Under the pieces are notes generated by a model. It was given only the letters and a program-made list of their open reading frames with translations. It was not told the DNA's origin and did no database searches. From positions 24,970,288 through 25,030,287 of the forward strand of contig NC_092676.1 of NCBI RefSeq assembly GCF_964355755.1: 60,000 nt of DNA, written 5' to 3'. Position 1 is the stretch's first letter; every line of letters begins with the position of its first letter. Below, one piece after another: positions 34,070 to 45,871 of this stretch. The DNA is from Antedon mediterranea. Lineage: Eukaryota > Echinodermata > Crinoidea > Comatulida > Antedonidae. The translations under genes and the position numbers were made by a program.

Positions 34070-34625
34070 GGTTTGGAAGATCAATACAATGTCTGGCTTT
34101 AGGAAGATGAATAAGTCTAAGTTTATGAGGAATAAGTCTGGCTTAAATCTGAATCTGATCTGAAGAAGAGAAATACGTATGAGTTGAGGAAGATGAATAA
34201 GTCGGAGTTAAAAAGGAATAATTTTGAGCTTAAGAAGAGTAATACGTATGAGTTGAGGAAGATGAATAAGTCGGAGTTTAAAATGAATAAGTCTGGGTTT
34301 ATGAGGAATAAGTCGGAGTTTAGGAAGAGTAACACGTTGAGTTGAGGAAGATGAATAAGTCTGAGTTTATGAGGAATAAGTCTGGGTTAAATCTTAATCG
34401 GATCTGAAGAAGAGTACTACGTAAGAGTTGAGGAAGACGAATAAGTCGGAGGTAAAAAGAAAAAGGTCTGGGTTTAAGAAGAGTAATATGTATGAGTTGA
34501 GGAAGATGAATAAGTCGGAGTAAAAAGGGAATAAGGCTGGGTTTAAGAAGAGCAATACGTATGAGCTGGGGAAGATGAATAAGTCGGGGATAAAAAGGAA
34601 TAAGCCTAGGTTTAAAAAGAGTAAT
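34070..34625. repeat. 69-bp minisatellite, left part
   Basis: Composite array of GAATAAGTCTGGGTTTA, GAAGAGTAATACGTATGAG and TTGAGGAAGATGAATAAGTC blocks, repeated about every 69-72 bp. Continues after the transposon at 36493. A period divisible by three gives long frames (MNKSELK, KSNTYELRK) without gene support. Confidence 0.9.
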
Positions 34626-36492
34626 CAGGCCCGTAGCCAGGGGTTTTTTTGGGGTTCGGGCGAACCCCCCCTTTTCCCAGCGAACCCCCCTTGAAAAACA
34701 AAGGCCCCACTTCCAAAATCGTGCAATTAATTATCAATTATAGCAGATTTTTTGGTCATTTTACTTCTATTGACTATGTTTAAATCGATTGGATATACAG
34801 ATTGTCCGATGTCAAAGTCACTGCTGAGCGTGAGATCGAGAGATTGTTGAGAGATGATGGTTATAAATATGACAGAAAAATGGACTGACCAATCGCGTGC
34901 TTCGGCCGGGCTTTTCGGAACGCACAAGATCACGTTCAGTTCAGTTCAATCTTTTTGGGGATTTTTATTTTTTTTTCCTGGAAATATTTTTCATTAAACC
35001 AAAGAATTTCACTGTGTAAACTTGAATAAAAATGGTGCTGAGTTAAATTGGTACGTGTACGTAGGCCTACCGTATATTTCGGTGTATAAAACGCACTTTT
35101 GACACGCAAATTTGACCTCTAATTAATTTAATTACCTACTAATACTTAAATTAATTAAAAATAGTGTACTACTCTGCAATGTAGGCCTAGCTAGTTACTC
35201 ACTCCTGTCTAACCACAGTGTGGTAACAAGTTTATTGAATTTTTAGTTAAGGTAAATTGTCATCCTCGACTGTATTAATTAATATTACAGTACGCATTAG
35301 ATATTCTACCCAGGCCTAGTAATACTCTCTGAACTCGCGCGGGTGTGTATTCTAGCAGCATGCAGCATCACAGCGCAACACATTTATGGAAGAGTCCATT
35401 AATTACAGTGGTGTCACATTTTAATTACACAATAACTATTTTCCTTGATCACGGTGGTTTATTTTTATTACATCTCTATGTCAACAATCACATAATGTTA
35501 TAATCATGTAGGCAATAATAGTTCGTATGTCAAGCGATATCTAAAAGAGTGTGTTGTTATTGTGTTAAGTAGCTTCCCCTAATCTCATAGTGTATATGGC
35601 CAACAGTGCTGGCCACCAGGCAAGGAGCACATGGTTAGTGCTCTCCTCTCCTCGTATTGCTGTAATGCATGCATGGAAATAGGAAAGATTTTCATATAGG
35701 CCTACCCAACATGATATTCCTGGTTCATTATCAGCCCAAAAAACTGAACATCATTTGGATTGATTTTATAATGGTAATACACACAATAAGAAGGTATATA
35801 TTTAAATAATATGAAATTAAAGTTACTTAAATAGACATAGGCTAGCCCTACCCACACAGTGCATCGTAACTGAAACAATATGGGGATTTCCCTTTTCATT
35901 GAACGTTCAGTTGAAGTAGAGACTGATTACGATGTAATAAAGGCAATCAAACAAAATTATATCATTTGATTCTAATAAATATGTCTCAAATATCGTTGTT
36001 TTATTATTAAAATACCATTGTTTTGATTGTAAAATGTTTAAATTTTTATGCATCGACTACATAAAAAATACTAATATTTCAGTCTCCGTTATGGGAGCGT
36101 CTTATACACAGGTGCGACTTGTACACCGAAATATACGGTACTATTTGTTTTTTATGTTTATAGGATAAGAAATTATTTAAGGGCCTAATATAATATACTT
36201 TTTTGCAACAATAAAGCTGTATTTCATGATCAGTACTACTAACTTCCATAATACTGTACTATATAATTTCTCTGCATAACTCAGATTTTAGTAGGTAAAA
36301 AATGTCTCTGTAAGCTTATTAAAACAACCGAAATTGCTCTGAGAGCCAAAGCTTCCAGGGGCCTTCGCCCCCTGGACCCCGACCGGGGGACCTTGGCGGC
36401 CCCCTGGCCCCCAGCCTACAGTTGCTCGCTGCGCTCGCAAAATACTTGGTGTCAAGAAAACCCCCCTCTGATGCATTCTGGCTACGGGCCTG
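34626..36492. mobile_element. Non-autonomous DNA transposon, 1.87 kb, inserted in the minisatellite
   Basis: Terminal inverted repeats CAGGCCCGTAGCCAG and CTGGCTACGGGCCTG. The minisatellite motif GAGTAATACGTATGAG is broken exactly here: GTAAT stands on both sides, a 5-bp target duplication. Subterminal regions are rich in G and C with GAACCCCCC blocks on the left and, on the right, a perfect hairpin (CCAGGGGC CTTC GCCCCCTGG) and GCTCGCTGCGCTCGC. CAGG...CCTG ends of this kind are found in hAT-like elements of many marine animals; a 5-bp duplication fits only some of those families. No transposase frame is present. A second element (35070-36138) is nested inside. Confidence 0.88.
35070..36138. 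mobile_element. Nested terminal-inverted-repeat element, 1.07 kb
   Basis: Ends CCGTATATTTCGGTGTATAA and TACACCGAAATATACGG are inverted repeats of about 28 bp with two to three mismatches. TA flanks both sides (CCTA|CCG and CGG|TACT), consistent with a TA target. The interior is AT-rich with no transposase frame, so it is non-autonomous. It lies wholly inside the element 34626-36492 and must have arrived after it, or moved with it. Confidence 0.85.
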
Positions 36493-37030
36493 GTAATACG
36501 TATGAATTGAAAAAGATGAATAAGTCTGAGTTAAAAGGGAATAAGTCTGAGTATAGGAAGAGTACTACGTATGAGTTAAGAAATATGAATAAGTCTGAGT
36601 TGGTGAGGAATAAGTCTGGGTTTAAGAAGAGTAATACGTATGAGTTGAGGAAGATGAATATAATTCTGAGTTGGTGAGGAATAAGTCTGGGCTTAAGAAG
36701 AGTAATACGTATGAGTTGAGTAAGATGAATAAGTAGGAGTTAAAAAGGAATAAGTAAGAGTTTAACAAGAGTAACACGTATGAGTTGAGGAAGATGAAGA
36801 AGTCGAAGTTTATGAGGAATAAGTCTGGGTTTAGGAAGAGTAACACGTATGAATTAAGGAAGATAAATAAGTCGGATATAAAAGGAGTAAGTCTAGGTTT
36901 AGGAAGAGTAACACGTGTGAGTTTAGAAAGGTGCTACAAGTCTGGAATTAGGAGGAGGTATAAGAGTGGGTTTAGTTACAAGAATATGGTTTTAGGAAAA
37001 GGATAAGTATGGTAGGCCTAGGAATCGGAA
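36493..37030. repeat. 69-bp minisatellite, right part
   Basis: Continuation of the array interrupted at 34625. The block GAAGAGTAA.ACGTATGAG starts at about 36626, 36697, 36766, 36835 and 36903, giving steps of 71, 69, 69 and 68 bp. Confidence 0.9.
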
Positions 37031-37089
37031 TGAGTCTTGGATTACGAAGAGGAAAAAGTATATGAGTAGGAAAATAACAGGAATGAGTC

Positions 37090-37250
37090 TGTGATGTAGG
37101 AAAGAAGAAACAGTCTAACTTTAGGAAGAAGAATAAGTCTGGCTTTAGGAAGAAGAATAAGTCTGGCTTTAGGAAGAAGAATAAGTCTGGCTTTAGGAAG
37201 AAGAATAACTCTGGCTTTATGATGAAGAATAAGTCTTGGCTTTAGAATTA
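37090..37250. repeat. 24-bp minisatellite
   Basis: Five to six near-identical units of TCTGGCTTTAGGAAGAAGAA TAAG. It is related to the neighbouring 69-bp array (shared GAATAAGTCTGG) and looks like a later amplification of one block. Confidence 0.88.
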
Positions 37251-38235
37251 GAAAATCTGTAAGAGTTGATAGAATAACGAAATAATGCATTAATTGTAAA
37301 CAGACGTAGACAGAGAAATACCAAAATAGGCTGACATAAAACTGAAAACGGTGGTTAAGTAAACATGACAAATTTGTATTTAATTTTCGAACTAAGCATA
37401 ATTTAATCCATTGAAATACTACCTCTACTTCCAACAACGTTAGAACAAAAAAAATATGTCTTGCCTTGACGAACTTGTGTAAAAAAGTAGAACAATATTA
37501 ATCCGCGACTGAAGTCCGAGATATTGTGAATTTGAAAATATATGATTTGTAGTTGTTAAAAAATACACGAACGCCATAAAAATGACAAGGAATGTAATAA
37601 ATAGTTGTCGGGGCGTACAGTAAGAAAGAGTTTATAGCGGTATATCAGAGGTTTCGAAACACGTCATTAATCTGAAATACTAGAAGAAAATTATGGCCTT
37701 CAGGTGGGCGCGATGATCAATAATCGTATAAGAACTTCGTTGCCTACAAAATCATTATGTCTATCATCAGGTTCTATAGACTGATTACTCAACCTAATAT
37801 TCAAGATAGGTATTCCGTTGGGATAGACGATTTGATTATAATTGTCGTGGATTAATATTACCACGGCGGCGGGTTGTTAAAATAATGTGCTCAAACCTGT
37901 TAGCCCCGCTGTTTGCATTATAATATTTGCGTTGAGGTATCTTCGGGGGTAATTGTCTGTTCGAACGTGGAACTAAAATAATATATAGTATAGGCTAGTA
38001 ATTAACAATTGGGCTATGAACTCACTTATTATGCCAATGCACTTTTGATTAAAGGTTAATTTTAATGAAAGCATTGCATTATATAGTTTTAAAATCTGCA
38101 GATTCTTTTGCTTTCGTGTCATAAATGCATAATGATATATACAACATGTTGTAGACCCCGCTTTAAACAACGCGATGATTTTAAAAGACGTTTTATATTT
38201 GATAATTGGATAGGATACAAATAAAATCAACGAGA
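37251..38235. other. Unassigned sequence
   Basis: No gene recognised. Open frames at 37042-37437 and 37973-38245 have no domain or splice support. Confidence 0.4.
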
Positions 38236-39330
38236 CATTTACCAATGTGCGCTTTGGTTGTACTTGCGCACAGTGATAATAAATAGGATTTAGTTTACCA
38301 CTTTGCGCTACTATACCAATTTTGATTGTATTTGAGTACAGTGAAAATAAATAGGATTTAGTTTACCACTTTGCGCTACTATACCAATTTTGGTTGTACT
38401 TGCGCACAGTGATAATAAATAGGATTTAGTTTACCACTGTGCGCTACTATACCAATTTTGATTGTATTTGAGTACAGTGATAATAAATAGGATTTAGTTT
38501 ACCACTTTGCGCTACTATACCAATTTTGATTGTATTTGAGTACAGTGATAATAAATAGGATTTAGTTTACCACTGTGCGCTACTATACCAATTTTGATTG
38601 TATTTGAGTACAGTGATAATAAATAGGATTTAGTTTACCACTGTGCGCTACTATACCAATTTTGATTGTATTTGAGTACAGTGAAAATAAATAGGATTTA
38701 GTTTACCACTTTGCGCTACTATACCAATTTTGATTGTATTTGAGTACAGTGATAATAAATAGGATTTAGTTTACCACTGTGCGCTACTATACCAATTTTG
38801 ATTGTATTTGAGTACAGTGATAACAAATAGGATTTAGTTTACCACTTTGCGCTACTATACCAATTTTGCTTGTATTTGAGTACAGTGAAAATAAATAGGA
38901 TTTAGTTTACCACTTTGCGCTCCTATACCAATTTTGATTGTATTTGAGTACAGTGATAATAAATAGGATTTAGTTTACCACTTTGCGCTACTATACCCAT
39001 TTTGGTTGTAATTGCCTACAGTGATAATAAATAGGATTTAGTTTAGCACTTTGCGCTACTATACCAATTTTGGTTGTAATTGCGCACAGTGATAATAAAT
39101 AGGATTTACTTTACCACTTTGCGCTACTATACCAATTTTGGTTGTACATGCGCACAGTGATAATGAATAGGATTTAGTTTACCACTTTGCGCTACTATAC
39201 CAATTTTGGTTGTACATGCGCACAGTGATAATGAATATAATTTAGTTTACCACTTTGTGCTACTGTGTACTTGCGAACAGTGATAATTAGGATTTAGTTT
39301 ACCACTTTGCTCTACTATACCAATTTTGAT
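38236..39330. repeat. 69-bp tandem array, about 15-16 units
   Basis: Unit contains TACCACTTTGCGCTACTATA, CCAATTTTGATTGTATTTGA, GTACAGTGATAATAAATAGG and ATTTAGTTT (69 bp). Two unit types exist: one with GATTGTATTTGAGTACAG, the other with GGTTGTACTTGCGCACAG; the second type is at the edges and the first fills the centre. Not related in sequence to the 69-bp array at 34-37 kb. Confidence 0.95.
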
Positions 39331-39849
39331 TGTGTTCATGTTTTTCTATTGGGTTAGCTAAGAGACTAAAATGCCTGTACTCAATGTTCAATGTAATAAT
39401 ATACCGTGATAGTACGATTCTAAATTCCCACGATACTGTCTAAATCTTCACCCAAATTATCATTTACCAACCGAAACAATAAATTACAAGTTATGGTGAA
39501 ACGTTTATGACGTTCAAATTGCCAATTAGCAAATCAGTTTTCTTTCCATATTTTAATAAAGAGCTAATTATTTCTTTTAGAATACTGTATATAGTTTGCA
39601 ATTTAAGTAAATCTTAATGAGGGAACTAATGGCTTTGTTATAATAATACAATTAAATTGAAAAATACTTTAGTTGAAATTAAAACCGAGTAGACCACCTC
39701 AGAACACACTGTGATTTGTTTTTAGAAAAAAAAAACCTTAGTCTCCACTGTATCTCCACATATTACAATACTGTATAATCATAGGCAAATTTGATAATAG
39801 AGTGTTCCATGTGTATCACATGTAGTGCCCGTATCATGGAAAGTTAGCT
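39331..39849. other. Unassigned sequence
   Basis: AT-rich, nothing recognised. Confidence 0.4.
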
Positions 39850-40000
39850 AATGCTTAGTTCCCACTAGAACGCAACGCCAGGACGTAACAAATTGACCAA
39901 TATCAAGCGATGGATTATTCGAACAGGCGCGTGTTATTGGTCAACTTGCTTGCGTTGCGTTTACGTCCTTGCGTTACGTCCTAGTGGGAACCGAGCTTTA
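39850..40000. mobile_element. MITE family A, copy 9
   Basis: AATGCTTAGTTCCCACTAG to CTAGTGGGAACCGAGCTTTA; internal CAAGCGATGGATTATTCGAA. 151 bp. Confidence 0.88.
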
Positions 40001-40097
40001 GGTTAGGGTATATGCGTATATGAAATGTGTTATGAAATTTTTGATGCTGTATCAGGAATTTTGATACAGTACCGCTAACTCTGGTGGACTATAAATA

Positions 40098-40692
40098 TAA
40101 TGTAGAAATATAAGGTGTAATATAATATAGAATATAATATAATGTAGAATATAATGTAGAATATAATATAGAATATAATATAAGGTGTAATATAATATAG
40201 AATATAATATAATATAGAATATAATATAATGTAGAATATAATATAATATAGAATATAATATAATATAGAATATAATATAATGTAGAATATAATGTAGAAT
40301 ATAATATAGAATATAATATAGAATATAATATAATGTAGAATATAATATAGAATATAATATAGAATATAATATAATGTAGAATATAATATAGAATATAATA
40401 TAATGTAGAATATAATGTAGAATATAATATAGAATATAATATAATATAGAATATAATATAATGTAGAATATAATATAATGTAGAATATAATATAATGTAG
40501 AATATAATATAATATAGAATATAATATAATGTAGAATATAATATAATGTAGAATATAATATAATATAGAATATAATATAATGTAGAACATAATATAATGT
40601 AGAATATAATATAATGTAGAATATAATATAATGTAGAACATAATATAGAATATAATATAATGTAGAATATAATATAATGTAGAATATAATAT
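40098..40692. repeat. TATA-rich satellite
   Basis: About 600 bp built from AATATAATATAATGTAG and AATATAATATAG blocks of 12-17 bp. It is free of stops in one minus-strand frame for over 200 codons (tyrosine, isoleucine and leucine only), which is clearly repeat-derived. Strand-melting and cruciform-prone. Confidence 0.92.
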
Positions 40693-41364
40693 GTTAGAAA
40701 TATTAAATGAAAAAAGAACTTTCAGCAATCAGGTAGAAAGAAGACAATAAAGTGAGTCAAAATTGTAAACGAAGACTTTAATTCCATTTCTAATAATATA
40801 AACATTTTACTTACATAAGGCCCTATTGCGAAAATCATATTATACAGTTTAAAACCTTGATTAATTCATTCTAATCTATTTTCACATATTAAACAAAAAT
40901 AACATCTAACATTATCAAAGAACATAACAGTTATATCAATTGTTGTTCAATAACGTTTAATGACCTTTCACCCGTTCGATATGTCAAAATAAAAACAAAA
41001 CAAGCATAGTTACTGAAACGTTAAAATGCGGATTAAATTGGTCATTCACACGCGTCTGGTAATTACCTACAACAAGGTACATTCATCACATTCTTTTTCG
41101 ACCGCGGTACGCTTGTCAAAAAAGAATAAAATTAATAGTTCCGCGCTTATTAAACCGGCTTATTCGATCGTTCACTGTACTGTTAAAATGCAAAATTCAT
41201 GATTACATATGAAATGATGTATCAGTTATCACTTCTAAATAATCTCAAAACAACATTCGCTGTCAATATGTATTACGCAGTACATGAAGAATTCGTACAG
41301 AAACAAACTCTCAATGTTGTGTGCGTCATAATAGATTTAGTATCGCACATATTTTAAAATAACA
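40693..41364. other. Probable 3' UTR and downstream flank of the SMCR8-like gene
   Basis: Lies directly downstream (leftwards) of the stop codon at 41365-41367 on the minus strand. I could not find an unambiguous AATAAA on the minus strand nearby, so the UTR end is not placed. Confidence 0.35.
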
Positions 41365-41493
41365 TTAATATAGGTGTTTAGTCCATTTTGCAATTCCCTC
41401 TTGGAATTTCCTTTGCATGGCCCAACGGTAGGTGGCAGTATACAAGTTCATTGCACTAATTGACTTTCCTGGATGTTCCACATTAAAGGGTGA
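41365..41493 (-). CDS. SMCR8: SMCR8-like gene, probable last exon
   Basis: 129 nt ending in TAA. The acceptor is CCCCCTGGAG, which keeps phase 0 with the preceding exon at 45331-45427. Peptide: SPFNVEHPGKSISAMNLYTA, then TYRWAMQRKFQEGIAKWTKH and LY before the stop. The codons look real (Trp, Gln, Lys-rich amphipathic end) and the join is open, but the acceptor has a weak pyrimidine tract and I cannot align this tail to the known family ends, so it might instead belong to another transcript. Confidence 0.5.
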   Translation of the reverse strand, partial: SPFNVEHPGKSISAMNLYTATYRWAMQRKFQEGIAKWTKHLY

Positions 41494-42479
41494 CTCCAGG
41501 GGGTTTAACATTTACATTGTTTAATCATAAAAGCATAAATTGACATGGCAACATAGAACCTAAGATCAACTCAGTAATATACTGGACTCGGAATCATCTG
41601 CTTAATATCTAGACATCCTATCATAATAATAAATAAACTGATATTTGATTTGTTAACAGTGATAGAGGCAGAGTGACAAACTGTGATTATTTCACAACAT
41701 TCGTTCCACTAAACTGTTTAAAACGGGATTATTTCACAATGTACGTTCCACTTTTTAAAATTTTTAGTGGAGACTACCATTGTTAGACTTCCCAGAGGAG
41801 TATTAAAGAGGATAACCACCAAGTACCAAGTATTGTGTTTGAACTGAGACATTGTTCTCACAGGCTAGGATATTCTACTTTGGTGGTATCATGATATGAT
41901 ATTCTAATTTATAGTAAAACAGACTATTCTATTAAAAGAATGAACGCAATATAATTAAATACAGCTAACTCTGTTATGTATGTCTACACATTCTACATTA
42001 CCTTTTTAATCAACATTTTGAATTCATCATAATTTTTGCATATTAATTATGATAATATTTTTCATATTTAGTTTGTATTTCATAAATAAATACAACCATA
42101 AGGCAACAACTGATATTACAAAATAATTAAAACTTTAAAAAAAGTTTGCATTTAGAAGACTAATAATAAAATGCATAATTAATTTTACCAACACCTAGGC
42201 CTATAACTTATTTGGTAAAAATGTTCTTTTAATTGCATCTTTTAGTAAAACATAAGGCGTGTTTAGATTTTATTGAGTATGTTTTATGAAGTTTAAGTTT
42301 AAAATATGGAGTGTGGCTCCATCATGAAGGATTGGATGAGAATTTAGAACAGATTCGATAGTCCAAACGAATTGATTTCAATGGAAAACTGGCAAACCGT
42401 GAGTTGGAATTCAACTGCTGTTGTTTTATCAATTCAGTCCAGTACTAAAGAAAAAAAATAAATAAAACAGTTACAGAAA

Positions 42480-42800
42480 CTGCAGTAGAAAAAACAATTT
42501 ACTTAAGTAGAAAAACATTTTACTTAAGTATAAACAAATTTTACTTAAGAAAAACTTTCCATAAGTATTTCTTAAGGACTGTATAAAAATAATTATTTGT
42601 TGAAGAGGTCTGTCTAATAGTTTTTTTCCGAACTTCTCTGAAATTCTTACATATACATTTTCATAATAAGGCATATTTTCAAATTTAAAAAAAAAATCAT
42701 TTTACTTAAGTAGAAAAACTATGTACTGCATTTGTTGAAGATGTCTGTCCAATAGATGTTTTCATAACTTCTCTAAAATCCTTCCATACATTTTCATACT
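42480..42800 (+). repeat. Local duplication with ACTTAAGTA motifs
   Basis: A stretch with GTTGAAGAGGTCTGTCTAAT, ACTTCTCTGAAATTCTTAC and CATTTTCATA at 42598-42675 recurs, diverged, at 42733-42810. In front of each copy lie several TTTACTTAAGTAGAAAAAC strings. Confidence 0.75.
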
Positions 42801-43549
42801 ATAAAGGCATACATTTTTGTCTTTACTGCGAAGTTTATGTTTGTGCAAAAACAATAAAAATGTAGTAAAATTTGAAGGGTTGTTTTAATATTGAAAAGAG
42901 TAAATTTGTATGTATATTTATAAATTTTATGTGAATTAATCTACACTCACGCAGACAGTTTCATTGACCCTGTATGTAGATTATAAACATTGTTTCAGCA
43001 AGTTTAACCTTTTTTGTGTAAAAGTTGAGTTCAAAGGTAATCATTTCTCGAAAAATTATATTTTACATTTTAAGATACATTAGAATCATTTTTCATAGGG
43101 TAAGGTCAGTAGATTCATTTTTTCGCTTTTATTTTTCTAATTTTGCTTGATTTAAACAAATTGTATATTGCAACAGTCATACAACTAACAATGAAAGTGT
43201 GTACTAATACATCATGTCAGAACAATTTAGCCAAATCTATCATGTTGTAGAGTGTTTAGAACATTAAACCAAGTTAAAAGTCAAACGGCCACAGCATCAC
43301 TCATCTTAAAATGCGCTTGACAACTCAGTTTTTAAACAATTTTGAAGATAAATTGAAGTTGGTGGTTTTCATAATTAAAAAAAATATATACAATAATAAA
43401 AAGGGACAATATTATATTCATACTGGAGATAACTACATTCTTTTAACTCTGTAAATATGCAAATAATTAGTAAGCATTTTTTAGGTAATCATACAAATTG
43501 TTTGTTGCAGTGATTTCTACAATAAAACTATAACAAAATTATACATTAT

Positions 43550-43830
43550 TGCAATAACATGTAGTTACTGCAGTAACATATGTAGTTACTGCAGTAACAT
43601 ATGTAGTTACTGCAGTAACATGTAGTTACTGCAGTAAACATATGTAGTCACTACAGTAACATGTGTAGTTACTGCAGTAAACATATGTAGTTACTGCAGT
43701 AACATATGTAGTTACTGCAGTAACATGTAGTTACTGCAGTTACTGCAGTAACATGTAGTTACTGCAGTAAACATATGTAGTCACTACAGTAACATATGTA
43801 GTTACTGCCGTATATGTAGTTTAACTGCAG
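43550..43830. repeat. About 21-bp minisatellite with palindromic core
   Basis: About 13 units of AACATATGTAGTTACTGCAG, each with the palindromes CATATG and CTGCAG. Some units are shortened to 17 bp by loss of CATA; a variant GTAGTCACTACAGTAAC occurs twice, at equal distance from the same neighbours, which suggests duplication of a longer block. Confidence 0.92.
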
Positions 43831-44339
43831 TAGAATAATAAAACAGATTATAAAAACATCTTGTAAGCCTGAGTTTGGAAATATAACAAAAATTAAAAAT
43901 TTTGTAAATTTAATCAGAATAATGGCTCTTCTTATAATAACCAGTTAAAATTTTGTGACGTTCAGCGGATTAGCAGGTGCTTTTAACAAGGTAATGGTAA
44001 CAATCACTTGAGGAAACAATCAAATTAACATTAATCAAAATGATTTACAATTACTATTTTCTAAACTGAATAATTAAACCAGACACCTATTTTACTGACA
44101 GACAATTTTCTTTAAAAAGACAAATATTTTATTTTCACCTTCAGTACAAATTTACAATAAAATTCAGCAGGTGATCGATTGGACCAGTAAAAAATTCCAG
44201 CGCTTTTGTAACATTCTCATGGTCAATTTTTTTTTCTTCAACACAGTTAGTTTAACTGAGTGAAAGCTACCATAGTTTAATCAAGCTTGAATATCCTATA
44301 CAAACAGTATTGGTTAGAGTCACATTCGCAGACTAGGCC

Positions 44340-44900
44340 ATCCTACAGTGCACTCAATAGTTCAGTTTACAACTGATAGGTTTGACCTGCTTTTTGGTAA
44401 AGCTAACCAATGACTGGATAAAAAAATGCGACTATTGGAACAGATTTTTAAAACAATATTTTCATTTCTAGGTATATTATATATTTACGCTGTGTTCATT
44501 AAAATGAATCATGGTCAATGAGGTAGACTAGACAATCCTAAAATGCATTCAAAGTGTAGGTTTGACCTGGTTTTTGGTAAAACTAACCAACGACCGGATG
44601 AAAAAGTGCGACAGTTAATTTGTGAAAACTGGAACTGATTTTTAAAACAATATTTTCATTTCTAGGTATATTATATATTTACGCTGTGTTCATTAAAATG
44701 AATCAAGGTTACTGAGGTTGACTAGACAATCCTAAAATGCACTCAAAGTGTAGGTTTGACCTGGTTTTTGGTAAACTAACCAATGACCGGATGAAAAAGT
44801 GCGACAGTTAAATTGTGAAAACTGGAACTGATTTTTAAAACAATATTTTCATTTTTAGGTATAATATATATTTACGCTGTGTTCATTAAAATGAATCAAA
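44340..44900 (+). repeat. Triplicated block of about 185-205 bp
   Basis: Three tandem copies sharing AGGTTTGACCTGGTTTTTGG, ACCAATGACCGGATGAAAAA, TTTTAAAACAATATTTTCAT and TTACGCTGTGTTCATTAAAA. The last string recurs at about 44487, 44691 and 44874. Copies 2 and 3 are nearly identical, copy 1 is more diverged. Confidence 0.9.
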
Positions 44901-45330
44901 GGATTCATTAAATGTCATACTGGAGGCTGCTATGCCAAAGGCGATATTCTAGCTACTGCGATATTAACCTAGATTTTTGATGAAAATGAGAAACTCTCAA
45001 AACTGCTACAATTTAGCATCTTGACCGATAAAACTTCTCTATCTTTGAAAAGATTTTTAAAAAATATTACCAAACAAAAAATGTCTGGTTCCTGATAGAA
45101 CACTAGCTAGACCATGGTGACAACTATATTTCAGTATATTTATATAATTCCTTGAAAGTTATGTAAATACAGTACTGTAAGTAATGCGTTCATACTTGGC
45201 ATGAATATTGTATGAAAGAACTACAAAACTACATATGTTAATCTTGCTATTAATGATTTTGACATAGATATTGTTTAGAAAAATAACATAAAAATAATAA
45301 TTATAATATATTAAAACATGTTTTTCTCAC

Positions 45331-45427
45331 CATAATGATGTGGGAATCTGCATCCGTAATTCCTAATTTAGCCAGAAATGAGTTAATTGTACTCTTCTCC
45401 TCTGCTGAATTCATAAAATGTTCATTG
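45331..45427 (-). CDS. SMCR8: SMCR8-like gene, penultimate exon
   Basis: 97 nt with acceptor TTTTTTTTGGCAG and donor GTGAGAAAAAC; phase 2 in, phase 0 out. Peptide NEHFMNSAEEKSTINSFLAK then LGITDADSHIIM. In folliculin the matching place near the C-terminus has an acidic, helical stretch followed by a leucine-rich L..LG......D segment, and the spacing here is the same. That similarity and the in-frame join to 54074-54228 (codon AG|C) are the grounds for placing it in the same gene, 8.6 kb away. The intron between them is full of LINE relics. Confidence 0.68.
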
Positions 45428-45871
45428 CTGCCAAAAAAAAAGTCAATATTATTGTACTAACGAGAGATAAATGTGCCACCATAAAAGATGATTACTAAAA
45501 GAAAATCTCATTTCTGAATAATGCTTTATACAATTAAGCTAAAGATAGGAAGTTTCAAAAACAAGAATCACCAACATAATCTTCACTTTAGTTTTTTTTA
45601 TGATACATTTAGATTGCATACTAAAAAAATATTTTAACAAATAAAGCGAAGAAGTTCAAAATCAACTAACTAAATACTCAACAAAAAAAGAAAGCACTCA
45701 GAAACTGAGTGAAGTACTTGGAAAAATCTTATTTCTGAATTATGCTTTATAAATGTTTAACTTGCATACTAAAAAACAGTTTGTAACAAATAAAGCGGAT
45801 AGAAATTGTTCTAGCAAAGAATGTGAGCCGTAACACATCACTCTTTAACCATGTATGCAATGCGGTAGTAT
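45428..45871. other. Intron with a short local duplication
   Basis: Segments at 45505-45540 and 45724-45760 share AATCTCATTTCTGAATAATG (with two changes), and AACAAATAAAGCG occurs at about 45639 and 45786, so a block of about 200 bp was duplicated. Confidence 0.5.

Larger units (their letters stand above)
41494..45330. other. Last intron of the SMCR8-like gene (3.8 kb)
   Basis: Contains locally duplicated sequence (42480-42800), the 21-bp array at 43550-43830 and the triplicated block at 44340-44900, described separately. No further exon on the minus strand found. Confidence 0.5.

Noticed and set aside
36288-36476. Short GC-rich minus-strand frame
   Set aside because: Belongs to the subterminal GC-rich part of the 1.87-kb transposon and is interrupted outside it.
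40075-40728. 217-codon minus-strand frame of Tyr, Ile and Leu
   Set aside because: Direct translation of the TATA-rich satellite; no complexity or gene context.
43550-43830. CRISPR-like regular repeats
   Set aside because: Units are head-to-tail without spacers: a minisatellite.
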